From: Kineothrix sp. MSJ-39
Lineage (GTDB): Bacteria > Bacillota > Clostridia > Lachnospirales > Lachnospiraceae
Direction: 5' to 3'
Length of the DNA stretch: 64,000 nt
NCBI RefSeq assembly: GCF_018917935.1
Contig: NZ_JAHLPN010000001.1
Coordinates: 248,001 to 312,000 of the forward strand
The position numbers were made by a program, and so were the translations under genes. Below are positions 33,754-42,862 of this stretch, piece after piece. Every line of letters starts with the position of its first letter. The stretch's first letter is position 1. The notes below the pieces were generated by a model. That model did no database searches. It had not been told where the DNA came from and was given only the letters and a program-made list of their open reading frames with translations.

Positions 33754-33789
33754 CTTGATACAAAAAGTATTTCCTTTTTGTATCAAGCT
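33752..33789. promoter_or_regulatory. inverted-repeat operator 2 of the AbiEi gene
   Basis: AACTTGATACAAAAAG (33752-33767) faces CTTTTTGTATCAAGCT (33774-33789) with 15 of 16 positions pairing. The half-site is the same as in operator 1, giving four half-sites in about 100 bases. The distance between the two palindrome centres is 66 bases, about six helical turns. Confidence 0.78.
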
Positions 33790-33843
33790 GTTTTTCTAGT
33801 TCATAATTATTATTACTATATCATGACTCACCAGCAGGAAGCG

Positions 33844-34686
33844 TTACATATTCTCAATAAACGTCACCAGATCAAAATCTTCGCTCTTATGTGCCTTAAA
33901 TAAGGTACCGTATTCTCTTCCGTCCATGATGCGGTGAATGATACGGACATCTGCCGCGTTGGCAATGATCATGTCTGCGCCGGAGCTGGTTGCGATCCTG
34001 GCAGCGGAAAGCTTCGTGCCCATACCGCCGGTTCCGACACTTGAGCTTGTCCCTTTTCCCATTCCCATAATGGAATCATCCAGCTCGTCTACTACACTGA
34101 TAAATTCTGCATTCGGATTTTTATTCGGATCATCTGTGTATAAGCCGTCGATATCGGAAAGCAGGATCAGAAGGTCTGCATCGATCAGTGCTGCTACAAT
34201 GGCTGACAGCGTATCATTATCACCAAACTCGATCTCGAAAGTGGAAACCGTATCGTTTTCATTGACGATTGGAATCGCGCCAAGCTTTAAGAGCTCTGAA
34301 AATGTATTTTTGGCATTGAAGCGGTTCAGTGGCTCTGCGATCGTATTTTTCGTCATCAAAACCTGCGCTGCCACATGGTTGTATTCTGCAAAAAGCTTCT
34401 GATAGGTCATCATAAGACGCGCCTGTCCGATAGCAGCACACGCCTGCTTCACAGCGATCGGATTGTCTTCTTTGCCGATATGTACCGCCCTTTTGCCGAC
34501 TGCAATGGCACCACTGGAAACCAGTACCACTTCTTTGCCCTGGTTGGCAAGATTGCAAAGCTCCCGTACCAGAACATCCAGCTTTGTATAATCCAGTCCG
34601 CCCGTTTCCTTATGCTGCAATGAAGAAGAACCGATCTTGATGACGATCCTCTTTTTATCCTTGATCTCTTCCCGTAAAGTTCCCAT
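33844..34686 (-). CDS. proB: glutamate 5-kinase, short form without PUA domain
   Basis: Phosphorylates glutamate as the first step of proline synthesis. The 280 residues form one amino-acid kinase domain: RIVIKIGSSSL at the start, VLVSSGAIAVGKR, PIVNENDTVST, LLSDIDGLYT and GTGGMGTKLSAARIA. The roughly 100-residue C-terminal PUA domain of E. coli ProB is absent, as in many Clostridia. Proline feedback still resides in the kinase domain in the known family. It is separated from proA by the AbiE remnant, the DUF896 gene and 5-formyl-THF cyclo-ligase. Confidence 0.94.
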   Translation of the reverse strand: MGTLREEIKDKKRIVIKIGSSSLQHKETGGLDYTKLDVLVRELCNLANQGKEVVLVSSGAIAVGKRAVHIGKEDNPIAVKQACAAIGQARLMMTYQKLFAEYNHVAAQVLMTKNTIAEPLNRFNAKNTFSELLKLGAIPIVNENDTVSTFEIEFGDNDTLSAIVAALIDADLLILLSDIDGLYTDDPNKNPNAEFISVVDELDDSIMGMGKGTSSSVGTGGMGTKLSAARIATSSGADMIIANAADVRIIHRIMDGREYGTLFKAHKSEDFDLVTFIENM

Positions 34687-34772
34687 TTTATTTATTTTGC
34701 TCCTTTTCTGACTATTTCATTTCCCAATTACTATATCATATCTCCTGAATCCGGTTGACTAAGATTCTGCGA

Positions 34773-36410
34773 TCAGACCATACTGACTGCGATCCGCTCC
34801 GCCGTCAGAAGTCCGTCCATGGCAGCACTTGTAATACCACCCGCATAACCTGCGCCTTCGCCGCACGGATAGAGTCCTTTCAGTGAAGATACGCCTTCTT
34901 CATCCCGGACGATCCGTACAGGTGATGACGTTCTGCTTTCAATCCCCGCAATGATCGTATCATCTGCGTCAAATCCTTTGATCTTTCTGCCAAACTGCTC
35001 CATGCCCTCCAGAAATGCTTCGTTAAGTTTTTCCGGTAAGATCTCTCTTGTATTGGCAAATGCCCACTGTCCTTTGATACGGATGGGAAGGTCTGCCATA
35101 TCCACAGTCTGTTCTGTACGATCCTCCTGTTTTCTGAAATCCTCCAGCCTCTGCACCGGTATCTTTCCGCTTGCAAGCTGAAATGCTCTTTCTTCCAGTT
35201 CTCTCTGGAATGCCACACCACCCAGCGGGCTCTGATCCGGAAAATCTTCCTTTGTCACTGTCATAATGATCGCCGCATTGGCAACGCCGCTGCCTCTGTC
35301 ATGATAGCTCATGCCATTGACTGCCAGACGTCCCTTTTCGCTGGAAGCATTGACCACATAGCCGCCCGGGCACATACAGAACGAATAAACGCCTCTTCCT
35401 TCTTTCGTCTGCGCCGTCAGCTTATAACTGGCTGCACCGAGCGCCTTTCTACATGCTTCGTCCTGTTTCCCGTACTGGCTTTCATCGATCTGCTCCTGGA
35501 AATGCTGCACGCGGTAACCAACCGCAAAATCCTTTGGCTGCATTGTAAGAGAAGTTTCTCCCAGCATTTCAAATGTATCCCTTGCGCTGTGTCCGATCGC
35601 CAGTACAATATGGGAAGACATTATTTTTTCCGCATCATTCACAATTACACCCGTTACAGTCTGCTTATCCTCTCTTCCCCCGGGCTTTTCAGGCTGCTTA
35701 CATAGCAGCAGTCCTGTGACCTTGCTTTCAAACCGTACTTCGCCGCCCAGTTCTATGATCGCAAGCCGCAGATTCTTTACCATGTCCATCAGAAGATCTG
35801 TCCCAACATGGGGCTTCTGCTTATATAAAATATCCGCAGGCGCTCCCATTTTCACAAACAAAGAAAGCACCTCCCTGCAGCGTCCGTATTTATCCTTGAT
35901 CAGCGTATTCAGCTTTCCGTCCGAGAAAGTACCTGCGCCGCCTTCCCCAAACTGTACATTGGACGTCGTATCTAACATTCCCGTTTCCCAGAACTTGTCA
36001 ATGTCCGCCTTTCGCTGCTCCACACATCTGCCACGCTCCAACACAATGGGACGAAGTCCTGCTTTTGCCAGATAGTAAGCACACACGAGTCCTGCAGGCC
36101 CTGCGCCGATAATGACCGGTCTGTCCGAACAGATATGTCCTGCAGTTACCGGAAACTGATATTTCTTCTCCGGCGCAGGAAGCACATCTTTACTTTTCAC
36201 ATGTCGAAGCACTTTCTCTTCCGCTCTGCAAGCTACATCCAGAACCAGAGAGTAAAAAAGCGCGGGCTTTTTTCTGGCATCCAGAGATTCTTTCACAATA
36301 TGTATTTTTTGAATGTCCTCACTCATGCAATGCAGGATCTGACAAACTTTCTTTTCCACATCCTGCATAGTATAAGGGACACCTACCTTACACTGGTTGA
36401 TCCTGATCAT
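34773..36410 (-). CDS. uncharacterised FAD-dependent dehydrogenase (COG2509 type)
   Basis: 545 residues. An N-terminal alpha/beta region of about 95 residues precedes the FAD-binding Rossmann motif PVIIGAGPAGLVCAYYLA. QFGEGGAGTFSDGKLNT and the C-terminal GEGAGYAGGITSAAMDGL are hallmarks of the COG2509 family. The substrate is unknown. The ATG directly follows the TAG stop of the next flavoprotein gene, so the two are co-translated. Both neighbours being flavoproteins is common in Lachnospiraceae, but it does not prove a shared pathway. Confidence 0.88.
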   Translation of the reverse strand: MIRINQCKVGVPYTMQDVEKKVCQILHCMSEDIQKIHIVKESLDARKKPALFYSLVLDVACRAEEKVLRHVKSKDVLPAPEKKYQFPVTAGHICSDRPVIIGAGPAGLVCAYYLAKAGLRPIVLERGRCVEQRKADIDKFWETGMLDTTSNVQFGEGGAGTFSDGKLNTLIKDKYGRCREVLSLFVKMGAPADILYKQKPHVGTDLLMDMVKNLRLAIIELGGEVRFESKVTGLLLCKQPEKPGGREDKQTVTGVIVNDAEKIMSSHIVLAIGHSARDTFEMLGETSLTMQPKDFAVGYRVQHFQEQIDESQYGKQDEACRKALGAASYKLTAQTKEGRGVYSFCMCPGGYVVNASSEKGRLAVNGMSYHDRGSGVANAAIIMTVTKEDFPDQSPLGGVAFQRELEERAFQLASGKIPVQRLEDFRKQEDRTEQTVDMADLPIRIKGQWAFANTREILPEKLNEAFLEGMEQFGRKIKGFDADDTIIAGIESRTSSPVRIVRDEEGVSSLKGLYPCGEGAGYAGGITSAAMDGLLTAERIAVSMV

Positions 36411-37679
36411 CTAGCGATCTTCCCTTTCTGTCTTCCTGTTTTCTGCTGCGTTTTCTTTTCTTTCATCACAGCAATGCAGTCCTGCAATATAGCCACTCGT
36501 CCATGCCCACTGCAGGTTATAGCCGCCGCATCTGCCATCCACATCGATAATCTCTCCGGCAAAATAAAGATCCTTGATTTTTCTGGACTGCATCGTGTCA
36601 TCGATTTCCGAAACCGGGATACCGCCCATTGTTACCTGCGCCTTATCAAAGCCCGGATAGCCACTCATTTCAAACACAAAGCTCTTGCATAGCTTTGCCA
36701 GTTTTTTAAGTTGCTTATTGCTAACCATTTGCATTTCCTGCTGAAAGGATAAAGAAAGTCTGTGCAGCAGCGCACCACAGATCTTCTTGTGCAGAAAAAG
36801 TGCCAGCACTTCTTCAACCGGCTGCTTTCCATACTGCTTTTGCAGCCCTGCCAGCATATGTACCAGTTCTTCTTCTCCAAGCTGGGGCAGAAAATCCACA
36901 GAAACTGTTATCTTCTTTTTCGCCGCCAGTGCCTGTACCGCCCTGTGGCTTAGCTGAAACACCGGAATCCCGGAAAGAGAATCTTTATTGAGCTGCAGTT
37001 CTCCTTCTTCCGTCTGCATCCGTTCTCCGTCCACATACAGGGTCAGCATGGCATTTGCCCTGACACCCGCCAGTTCCTTACATGCCGGATCCTTCGTCAG
37101 TAAATATGTCAGCGCCGGATATGGTCTGTGCAGTGTATGTCCCAGACTTTTTGCAAGCGCATAACCGCTTCCGTCCGATCCTGTCTGTGGTGCGGCATTT
37201 CCGCCGCAGGCAAGGATCAGCTTGTCAAACCGGTATCGTTCCGTCTTTGTCTTTACAACAAAACCATCCTTACCGGCTGTGATACCTTCTATTTCCTGTT
37301 CCGTCTTTACCGTCACACCTTTTTCTTCCAAAAGCAGGCGCAATACATTCAGAACAGTGGCAGCCTGTCCGGTATAAGGATAGCAATACCCGTCTCTTTT
37401 TTCACTTGTGAGCATCCCATGGGCTGCAAAAAAAGCACTCGCAGCCTGATCGTCAAACTGCGAAAGGGCATGTGCCACAAAAGAAGGATGATCGCAGTAA
37501 TAATCATCCTTCGACAGTGTTCTGTTTGTATAATTGCATTTACCGTTTCCGGTAGACAATATTTTCTTACCGATCCTTGCGGTGTGTTCTAGTAGTGTCA
37601 CATCTGCATGCTCTGCCGCTGTGATCGCTGCCATCATGCCCGATGCCCCACCGCCGATGATTCCAACTTTCTTTCTCAT
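36411..37679 (-). CDS. BaiN/HI0933-like NAD(P)/FAD-dependent oxidoreductase
   Basis: 422 residues. FAD motif GIIGGGASGMMAAITA at the N-terminus, then TGNGKCNYTNRTLSKDDYY, LACGGNAAPQTGSDGSGY, a middle domain, and the C-terminal GGIPVSEIDD, then YFAGEIIDVDGRCGGYNLQWAW. This is the YhiN/HI0933 family, which includes BaiN, proposed to act in bile-acid 7-dehydroxylation. Sequence alone does not support that specific role here, since no other bai genes are present. Confidence 0.88.
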   Translation of the reverse strand: MRKKVGIIGGGASGMMAAITAAEHADVTLLEHTARIGKKILSTGNGKCNYTNRTLSKDDYYCDHPSFVAHALSQFDDQAASAFFAAHGMLTSEKRDGYCYPYTGQAATVLNVLRLLLEEKGVTVKTEQEIEGITAGKDGFVVKTKTERYRFDKLILACGGNAAPQTGSDGSGYALAKSLGHTLHRPYPALTYLLTKDPACKELAGVRANAMLTLYVDGERMQTEEGELQLNKDSLSGIPVFQLSHRAVQALAAKKKITVSVDFLPQLGEEELVHMLAGLQKQYGKQPVEEVLALFLHKKICGALLHRLSLSFQQEMQMVSNKQLKKLAKLCKSFVFEMSGYPGFDKAQVTMGGIPVSEIDDTMQSRKIKDLYFAGEIIDVDGRCGGYNLQWAWTSGYIAGLHCCDERKENAAENRKTEREDR

Positions 37680-37791
37680 ATATCAGCCTGTTCCCAAGAT
37701 TTCTATTTTTATACTGTCTGTCATTCATTTCTGGCCATCCGTTTTACCGGATTCCAACACAGGTTCCTGCTTATTTTCTTATGAAACCACA

Positions 37792-38517
37792 TTAACTGGA
37801 ATACGATTCCAGCAGATTGTAGAGTTCTTCCTCTGTCTGGATATATTTACCGTCCATGACTTCTTCCTGCACCGCCTGCGGCAGAGAAAATACTGGAATA
37901 TCCGTATACAGGATCACCTTTTTCCGATTGCCGTCATACACCGTCAGGTAGCCGTCCTCCGCCACAATACACGCATAGTACAGCGAAGTTGCAATAACCT
38001 TTCTGACACTGATCTTTTCCGGTGAAAAAGACTCCAGGGACATGGACAGAAAACCTTCCTCCTGATCCTTCAGGGAAGGGCTCTTCTCGTAATCCTCGAT
38101 CAGCTTCTCCACCTGTCTGCGGTCTTTTCCGATAAAAGAAGCCGGTAATGTTTCCATCCTGCTTTTTTCTGTCTGCATCGTTTCATCATAAACGATCACT
38201 TCATATGCCGTATCACAGGTCAGCGTCTGCATACTTGTCGCAGCCTGCGCCGCTTTTTTATTTTCACCTGCAGCTTCTGCCTGCTTGCTGCCGGCAGATG
38301 GGATACTGTTTTCATCCACGCTGCCTGTTGCTTCTCCAAACAGCGTATCATCCAGTTTATTCAGATCCGCCGACTGCTTTTTATAATAGCTTTGCTGTGC
38401 ATTTCTGACATCCTTTGCCCCGATCAGGTCTTTTGTCAGAAGCTCACTTCCCTTTACCAGTACATAACAGGCAAAGACGATATTGATGAAAATACTGATT
38501 CGATAAAAAAGTTTCAT
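37792..38517 (-). CDS. membrane-anchored protein with BofC-like C-terminal domain
   Basis: 241 residues. There is one N-terminal membrane segment (about 5-22) and a low-complexity Ala/Lys/Glu linker (about 60-95). A C-terminal part (about 175-241) has the pattern ACIVAEDGYLTVYDGNRKK, TDIPVFSLP, and the ending EELYNLLESYSS. That pattern resembles the BofC C-terminal domain, a forespore-secreted inhibitor of pro-sigma-K processing in Bacillus. The match is by eye and partial, so a sporulation role is an inference helped by nearby yqfC, yqfD and the SpoVB-like gene. Confidence 0.5.
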   Translation of the reverse strand: MKLFYRISIFINIVFACYVLVKGSELLTKDLIGAKDVRNAQQSYYKKQSADLNKLDDTLFGEATGSVDENSIPSAGSKQAEAAGENKKAAQAATSMQTLTCDTAYEVIVYDETMQTEKSRMETLPASFIGKDRRQVEKLIEDYEKSPSLKDQEEGFLSMSLESFSPEKISVRKVIATSLYYACIVAEDGYLTVYDGNRKKVILYTDIPVFSLPQAVQEEVMDGKYIQTEEELYNLLESYSS

Positions 38518-38572
38518 AAGACTCTCCTTTTTTATCAGTATTTCCCAGTTTTTTCATCTTATACGTTTGGGA

Positions 38573-40180
38573 TCAGCGTCCCAGCTTTCTTGCCAGAAGC
38601 TCCGGCAGACTGCCAAACGGGATCTGACGCCATTCGTGTTTTTGGAATACCCCCAGGAAAATGATCAGAACCTGATACAGCACATAACAGATCACTGCGG
38701 AAAGCAGCAATGTCATAATACCGCCCAGACTCTTAAGCAGAAGCAGCTGCATCAAAAAGGCGACCACTCCCGCCAACGCTGCGGAAACAAGCGGAAAGAC
38801 GATCATCCGCAGAAGATCTGCCCGAAACCGCACTCTTTTGCAGATCATTGCAAATTCTGCCAGCGACAAACATAAAGCTGTCAGAAAAATTGTCTGCAGA
38901 AATGCTTTTCCCGCATGCCGCCCGGAACCAGATAATAAGGTAAAGAACCAGAAGCCTGCAAATAATGCCACTACCGTCAGCCCGTTGCAAAGCAGCTGCC
39001 GCTGCATAACAGAAAGGAGTTTTCTTGCACAGATCGCAAGTGCCAGAAAAACTGCCATGATACAGCCTGTCTGCACAAGCTGTGTCAGTTCTTTATTTTC
39101 ATCAAAAAAGGCTGCGCTGACTACATTCGCCTGTGCCAGCAAAAATGCACAGACAGGCAGAATCAGATAAAGAAGAATCTTTCCCATCACTGCCATACGT
39201 TCCCGCGCATGTTGGTAATCCTGCTTTTTCAGGATCACACGCAGTTGTCTTGCCAGATAACCGGAAAGCTGCTGCGCATATAAAACAACCGGCATATAAA
39301 GGATAAACACCAGAAGTACAAGCGGCATTGTCACATCGCCTTTGTGGAATGCATATACCATACAGACAAATGCCAGTGCAGAAAATAACAGCTCGTGGAA
39401 CATCTGCGGCAGATACAGCAGCAGATAATCTGTCAGTAGGTTCTTTCTGCTCTCCGGGCTGCGTGTTTCATCTGCCTTCAGCTCAGCGCGGATCGTTCTG
39501 CGCAGCAGAAGCATTACAAACAACAGGAATAAAAATCCTAAAAATGCACCGACTGCCAGTCCACCAATCCCGCAGACCGCAGCATAGGCATAGTAATAAT
39601 CTTCCTGTCTGAAGACTGCGGCTGCTCTCGTTCCCGCGCCGCTGCATACATTTTTCAGGCAGATCGTCGTGATCAGACTGACCAGTGCTGTTACAATGCC
39701 TGACAGGCTGCCCGGCAGCGGAATGCTGTTTCCTTCCAGATAGCCTTTCATGCACTGCTGCAGTGCCAGAAAACATACGGCGATCAGACCAACCTGCAGC
39801 GGAAATGCATACTGCACAGTTCCAAACAAAGCTCTGGAAAGCGGCTCTGCCAGCAAAAAGCCCGGAACACAGATCAGCAGCAAAACAACCAGTGTCAGGA
39901 TCATGACCGTATGATACAGTCTGTGCGCATTTCTGCTGCAGTCCCTGCTTTTCTGGAAATAAACCATTCTGCCCAGTACATCGGGAATGACCGCTGCTGT
40001 CAGCACAAAGACAAACAAAACCGTAAAAAGCGCTGCAGCGTAAAAGGTGATTCCTTTCTGTCCGATCTGTGCATACAGATAAATCATCTTTATAAGAGCG
40101 ATCAGCCAGATCACCCAGGGCGCATACATTTTCAAGCCGCCCTGCTTCATATAATTTGCACGTTTTTTTCTTCCGTCCAT
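38573..40180 (-). CDS. SpoVB/MurJ-like polysaccharide flippase (MOP superfamily)
   Basis: Polytopic membrane protein of about 535 residues and 13-14 helices, with the MOP-type layout and the motif LEGNSIPLPGSLSGIV after the fourth helix. In Bacillus, SpoVB takes part in spore cortex precursor flipping. Here the protein may do that or move another lipid-linked sugar. I use the ATG at 40180 because GAGGA lies 6 bases upstream; an ATG two codons earlier abuts that site. It is rich in Cys for a flippase of this group (more than 15). It lies 13 bases after ybeY. Confidence 0.75.
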   Translation of the reverse strand: MDGRKKRANYMKQGGLKMYAPWVIWLIALIKMIYLYAQIGQKGITFYAAALFTVLFVFVLTAAVIPDVLGRMVYFQKSRDCSRNAHRLYHTVMILTLVVLLLICVPGFLLAEPLSRALFGTVQYAFPLQVGLIAVCFLALQQCMKGYLEGNSIPLPGSLSGIVTALVSLITTICLKNVCSGAGTRAAAVFRQEDYYYAYAAVCGIGGLAVGAFLGFLFLLFVMLLLRRTIRAELKADETRSPESRKNLLTDYLLLYLPQMFHELLFSALAFVCMVYAFHKGDVTMPLVLLVFILYMPVVLYAQQLSGYLARQLRVILKKQDYQHARERMAVMGKILLYLILPVCAFLLAQANVVSAAFFDENKELTQLVQTGCIMAVFLALAICARKLLSVMQRQLLCNGLTVVALFAGFWFFTLLSGSGRHAGKAFLQTIFLTALCLSLAEFAMICKRVRFRADLLRMIVFPLVSAALAGVVAFLMQLLLLKSLGGIMTLLLSAVICYVLYQVLIIFLGVFQKHEWRQIPFGSLPELLARKLGR

Positions 40181-40193
40181 ACTCATTCCTCTT

Positions 40194-40691
40194 TTATCTT
40201 GTTATCCCAAGCTCTTTCAGTATTTCTTCCTGTCTGGCAAACATTACCTTTTCTTCCTCGGGCTCCATATGATCGTACCCAAGCAGATGCAGCATGCTGT
40301 GTGTCACAAGAAATGCGAACTCCCGAAGCGGCGTATGCCCATACTCTTCTGCCTGCGAAAAAACACGCGCAGCACAGATCACAATATCTCCAAGCACCAG
40401 TTCCTCCGTATCCGGATTCAGATACGCACTCTCATCTTCCTGTACGATTGAAAAATCTGACGGGCTTTCATAATCAACGCCCGGAAAGGAAAGGACATCT
40501 GTTTCCCTGTCGATCTCTCTGTACTCCCGATTGTAAGTCCTGATCCCTTCCGCATCCGTGATCAGCAGATTGACTTCTACTTCATACGGACACTTCTCCG
40601 CCTCCAGCACCTTACGGATCACCTGCTCTGCCACAGCTTCCATATCAAACGGAAAAGCTGCTTCTATTTCATTTTCAACGCAAAAAGTCAT
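40194..40691 (-). CDS. ybeY: endoribonuclease YbeY
   Basis: Zinc metalloenzyme acting in 16S rRNA 3' maturation and ribosome quality control. It has 165 residues from the ATG at 40691, with GGAGG about 12 bases upstream inside the previous gene. The metal-binding motif is HSMLHLLGYDH, and REYREIDRETDVLSFP is also typical. It overlaps the PgpH-like gene by 17 bases in the standard phoH-pgpH-ybeY order. Confidence 0.94.
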   Translation of the reverse strand: MTFCVENEIEAAFPFDMEAVAEQVIRKVLEAEKCPYEVEVNLLITDAEGIRTYNREYREIDRETDVLSFPGVDYESPSDFSIVQEDESAYLNPDTEELVLGDIVICAARVFSQAEEYGHTPLREFAFLVTHSMLHLLGYDHMEPEEEKVMFARQEEILKELGITR

Positions 40692-41928
40692 AGTATAAGG
40701 TTTCCTCCACAAATATCTTATGTATCTCATTCAGCTGACTGATCGTCAGACTGCAATGATCCAGAATGCCACTCTCTATCTGCTTTCTAAAAACCACACC
40801 TGCGATCTGTTCGTAATTCAGCTCCGCACGTGGATTCTTTTCAAATAGGAACATAACTGACGATACCATTGCATCTGCTAAAAGTACGATCGCCGCCTCT
40901 CTGGAAACAAGCGTCGTATTTTTGCCGCCGTACTCCTTCAGAAGCTGTACCAGTTCCGGTGGGAAATGATATTCCTTTGCGATCGCCAGCGCGTTTTTCA
41001 GATTGCTTTCTCCGCGCATCCGCCCGATCTTGTGATAATAGCCGCCTGCTTTTGCAAGCATTTCATCCGCACCGATCTTTCTGGCGATCTTCTCGCAGAA
41101 ATAAGCTGTATGCACCGCATGATAATATGCCTTCTTGGAATACTGCTTCAGATCTGTCAAAAGCACATACTCCGGGTCGTTCATTTCCTGATATTTATCC
41201 CTGTTTTTATGCAGGATATGCAGGCTTAAGTATTTCAGTGCCAGCGTCAGGATAATAAAGCTGCAAAACAAATTGATCGCCACATACAAAACATTCTCAA
41301 AGGTGATCGTACCCTGCTGCGCAAAATCCATGCACAAAAGTGCCAGACAGGTAAACAGAAGTGCCGTAAATAAGGGCACACCAAATAAAAACGTCGTATC
41401 CAGATGGCTGAATAAGATCATTCCCATTACACCGATCAGCGCAAAGCTGACAAATACGACAGGATCCGGCTGACTGATCAGTTCCTGCACATATAACAGG
41501 ATCAGATAAGCGCCTATCCCGACCTGTGGCCCGGATGCGAGCATAAGCATCACGGCAAGCGGCAGAAACAGCCAGAGCTGACACGGCAGAAATGAATGAA
41601 CTGCCACAAGCAAAAGCCCCAGCACATATACGCCCAGAAGCCTTTCCGGGTGTGCGCCGTTATTGTATAAAAATGTATTTTGATATAACCCCGTCAGAAA
41701 CACAAAAACAAATACAAGCAGAAGCATTCCCAATGTGATAAACCCTGTCAGGAAGCTGCCCGTATCCGTATCCTTCATAAAATAAAACAGGAAAAGCTCT
41801 CCCGGTGGAAGGAGCAGCATGAGCAGAGAAAGCAGAATCGTCTTAACGTTTAGCGTTTCTGTCAAACTTTCCTTTTTCACGGTATTTCTTTCCGGCTGTT
41901 TTGGTTGCTTTCTTTTCATAGTCCTCAT
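40675..41928 (-). CDS. PgpH/YqfF-like membrane protein with degenerate HD domain
   Basis: 417 residues: about seven membrane helices (about 30-245), then a cytosolic HD-fold domain from about 265. By position and order (HAVHTAYFCEKIARKIGADE, then AKAGGYYHKIG) it is the PgpH-like c-di-AMP phosphodiesterase domain. However, the HD dyad reads His-Lys in YYHKIG, and the HHGT motif that should follow is EYGG, so metal binding is probably lost. The large extracellular 7TMR-HDED domain of PgpH is also missing. Its N-terminus overlaps phoH by 86 bases; a GTG at 41880 is a plausible later start. Confidence 0.82.
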   Translation of the reverse strand: MRTMKRKQPKQPERNTVKKESLTETLNVKTILLSLLMLLLPPGELFLFYFMKDTDTGSFLTGFITLGMLLLVFVFVFLTGLYQNTFLYNNGAHPERLLGVYVLGLLLVAVHSFLPCQLWLFLPLAVMLMLASGPQVGIGAYLILLYVQELISQPDPVVFVSFALIGVMGMILFSHLDTTFLFGVPLFTALLFTCLALLCMDFAQQGTITFENVLYVAINLFCSFIILTLALKYLSLHILHKNRDKYQEMNDPEYVLLTDLKQYSKKAYYHAVHTAYFCEKIARKIGADEMLAKAGGYYHKIGRMRGESNLKNALAIAKEYHFPPELVQLLKEYGGKNTTLVSREAAIVLLADAMVSSVMFLFEKNPRAELNYEQIAGVVFRKQIESGILDHCSLTISQLNEIHKIFVEETLYYDFLR

Positions 41929-42862
41929 AAGCCTTTACGATTTTTTGTACAAGCGGATGTCTGACAACATCCTTACTGGTCAGATTGCAGAATGCGATGT
42001 CTTCTACCTTCGATAAGACACGGACTGCGACCTCCAGACCGCTCCTTGTCGTAGCAGCCAGATCCTTCTGGGAAAGATCGCCTGTCACAACGACCCTGGA
42101 ACCGAAACCGATTCTCGTCAGGAACATTTTCATCTGCGCCTCTGTCGTATTCTGTGCCTCGTCCAAGATCACATAGGCATTATCCAGCGTACGGCCACGC
42201 ATATAAGCAAGCGGTGCAACTTCAATGGCACCTTTTTCCATGTTTTTCTGAAAACTCTCCGCTCCCATGATCTGATATAGCGCATCATAAAGCGGTCTTA
42301 AATAAGGATCTACCTTGCTCTGCAGATCGCCCGGCAAAAAACCAAGCTTTTCGCCCGCTTCAATGGCAGGTCTTGTCAGGATGATCCTCTCTACTTCGTT
42401 ATTTTTAAAAGCCGTGATCGCCATTGCCATGGCAAGATATGTCTTTCCCGTTCCTGCAGGGCCGAGTCCGAACACGATCATATGGTCCTTCATTGCCTGC
42501 ACGTACTGCTGCTGTCCGATCGTTTTCGGTTTTACTGGCTTGCCTGCCACCGTATGGCAGATGCACATGCTGTCCATATCCTGCAGGGATACATTTTCTT
42601 CTTCCTGCGCAAGCTGCAGGACATAATCGACGCGCTGCTCCTCAAGCTCCGTCCCCCTATGGATCGACTGCGCCAGTTCTTCTATCAGCTCCGCTGCACG
42701 CTGCGCATTTCTTTCTTCTCCGATGATCTTTGCACTGCCGTCCCTGTTGACCACCGTCACATGAAGCTGCTTCTCAATCTTTGCGATATAGCTGTCATGC
42801 TGTCCGAAAATACTCTGCAGACTGTCCATATCCAGATCAAGCTCTATGCTGAAATCACTCAA
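41843..42862 (-). CDS. phoH: PhoH-family ATPase
   Basis: 339 residues: an N-terminal KH-like region (about 10-80), then a RecD-like ATPase with Walker A GPAGTGKTYLAMAMA, LTRPAIEAGEKLGFLPGDL, Walker B AYVILDEAQNTT and a GDLSQKDL switch. PhoH proteins are linked to RNA metabolism and are found next to ybeY, as here. It overlaps yqfD by 8 bases upstream and the PgpH-like gene downstream. Confidence 0.94.
   Translation of the reverse strand: MSDFSIELDLDMDSLQSIFGQHDSYIAKIEKQLHVTVVNRDGSAKIIGEERNAQRAAELIEELAQSIHRGTELEEQRVDYVLQLAQEEENVSLQDMDSMCICHTVAGKPVKPKTIGQQQYVQAMKDHMIVFGLGPAGTGKTYLAMAMAITAFKNNEVERIILTRPAIEAGEKLGFLPGDLQSKVDPYLRPLYDALYQIMGAESFQKNMEKGAIEVAPLAYMRGRTLDNAYVILDEAQNTTEAQMKMFLTRIGFGSRVVVTGDLSQKDLAATTRSGLEVAVRVLSKVEDIAFCNLTSKDVVRHPLVQKIVKAYEDYEKKATKTAGKKYREKGKFDRNAKR

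Noticed and set aside
36411-37679. BaiN flavoprotein as evidence of bile-acid 7-dehydroxylation
   Set aside because: The family is broad (YhiN/HI0933) and no other bai genes are in the window, so the specific pathway is not supported.
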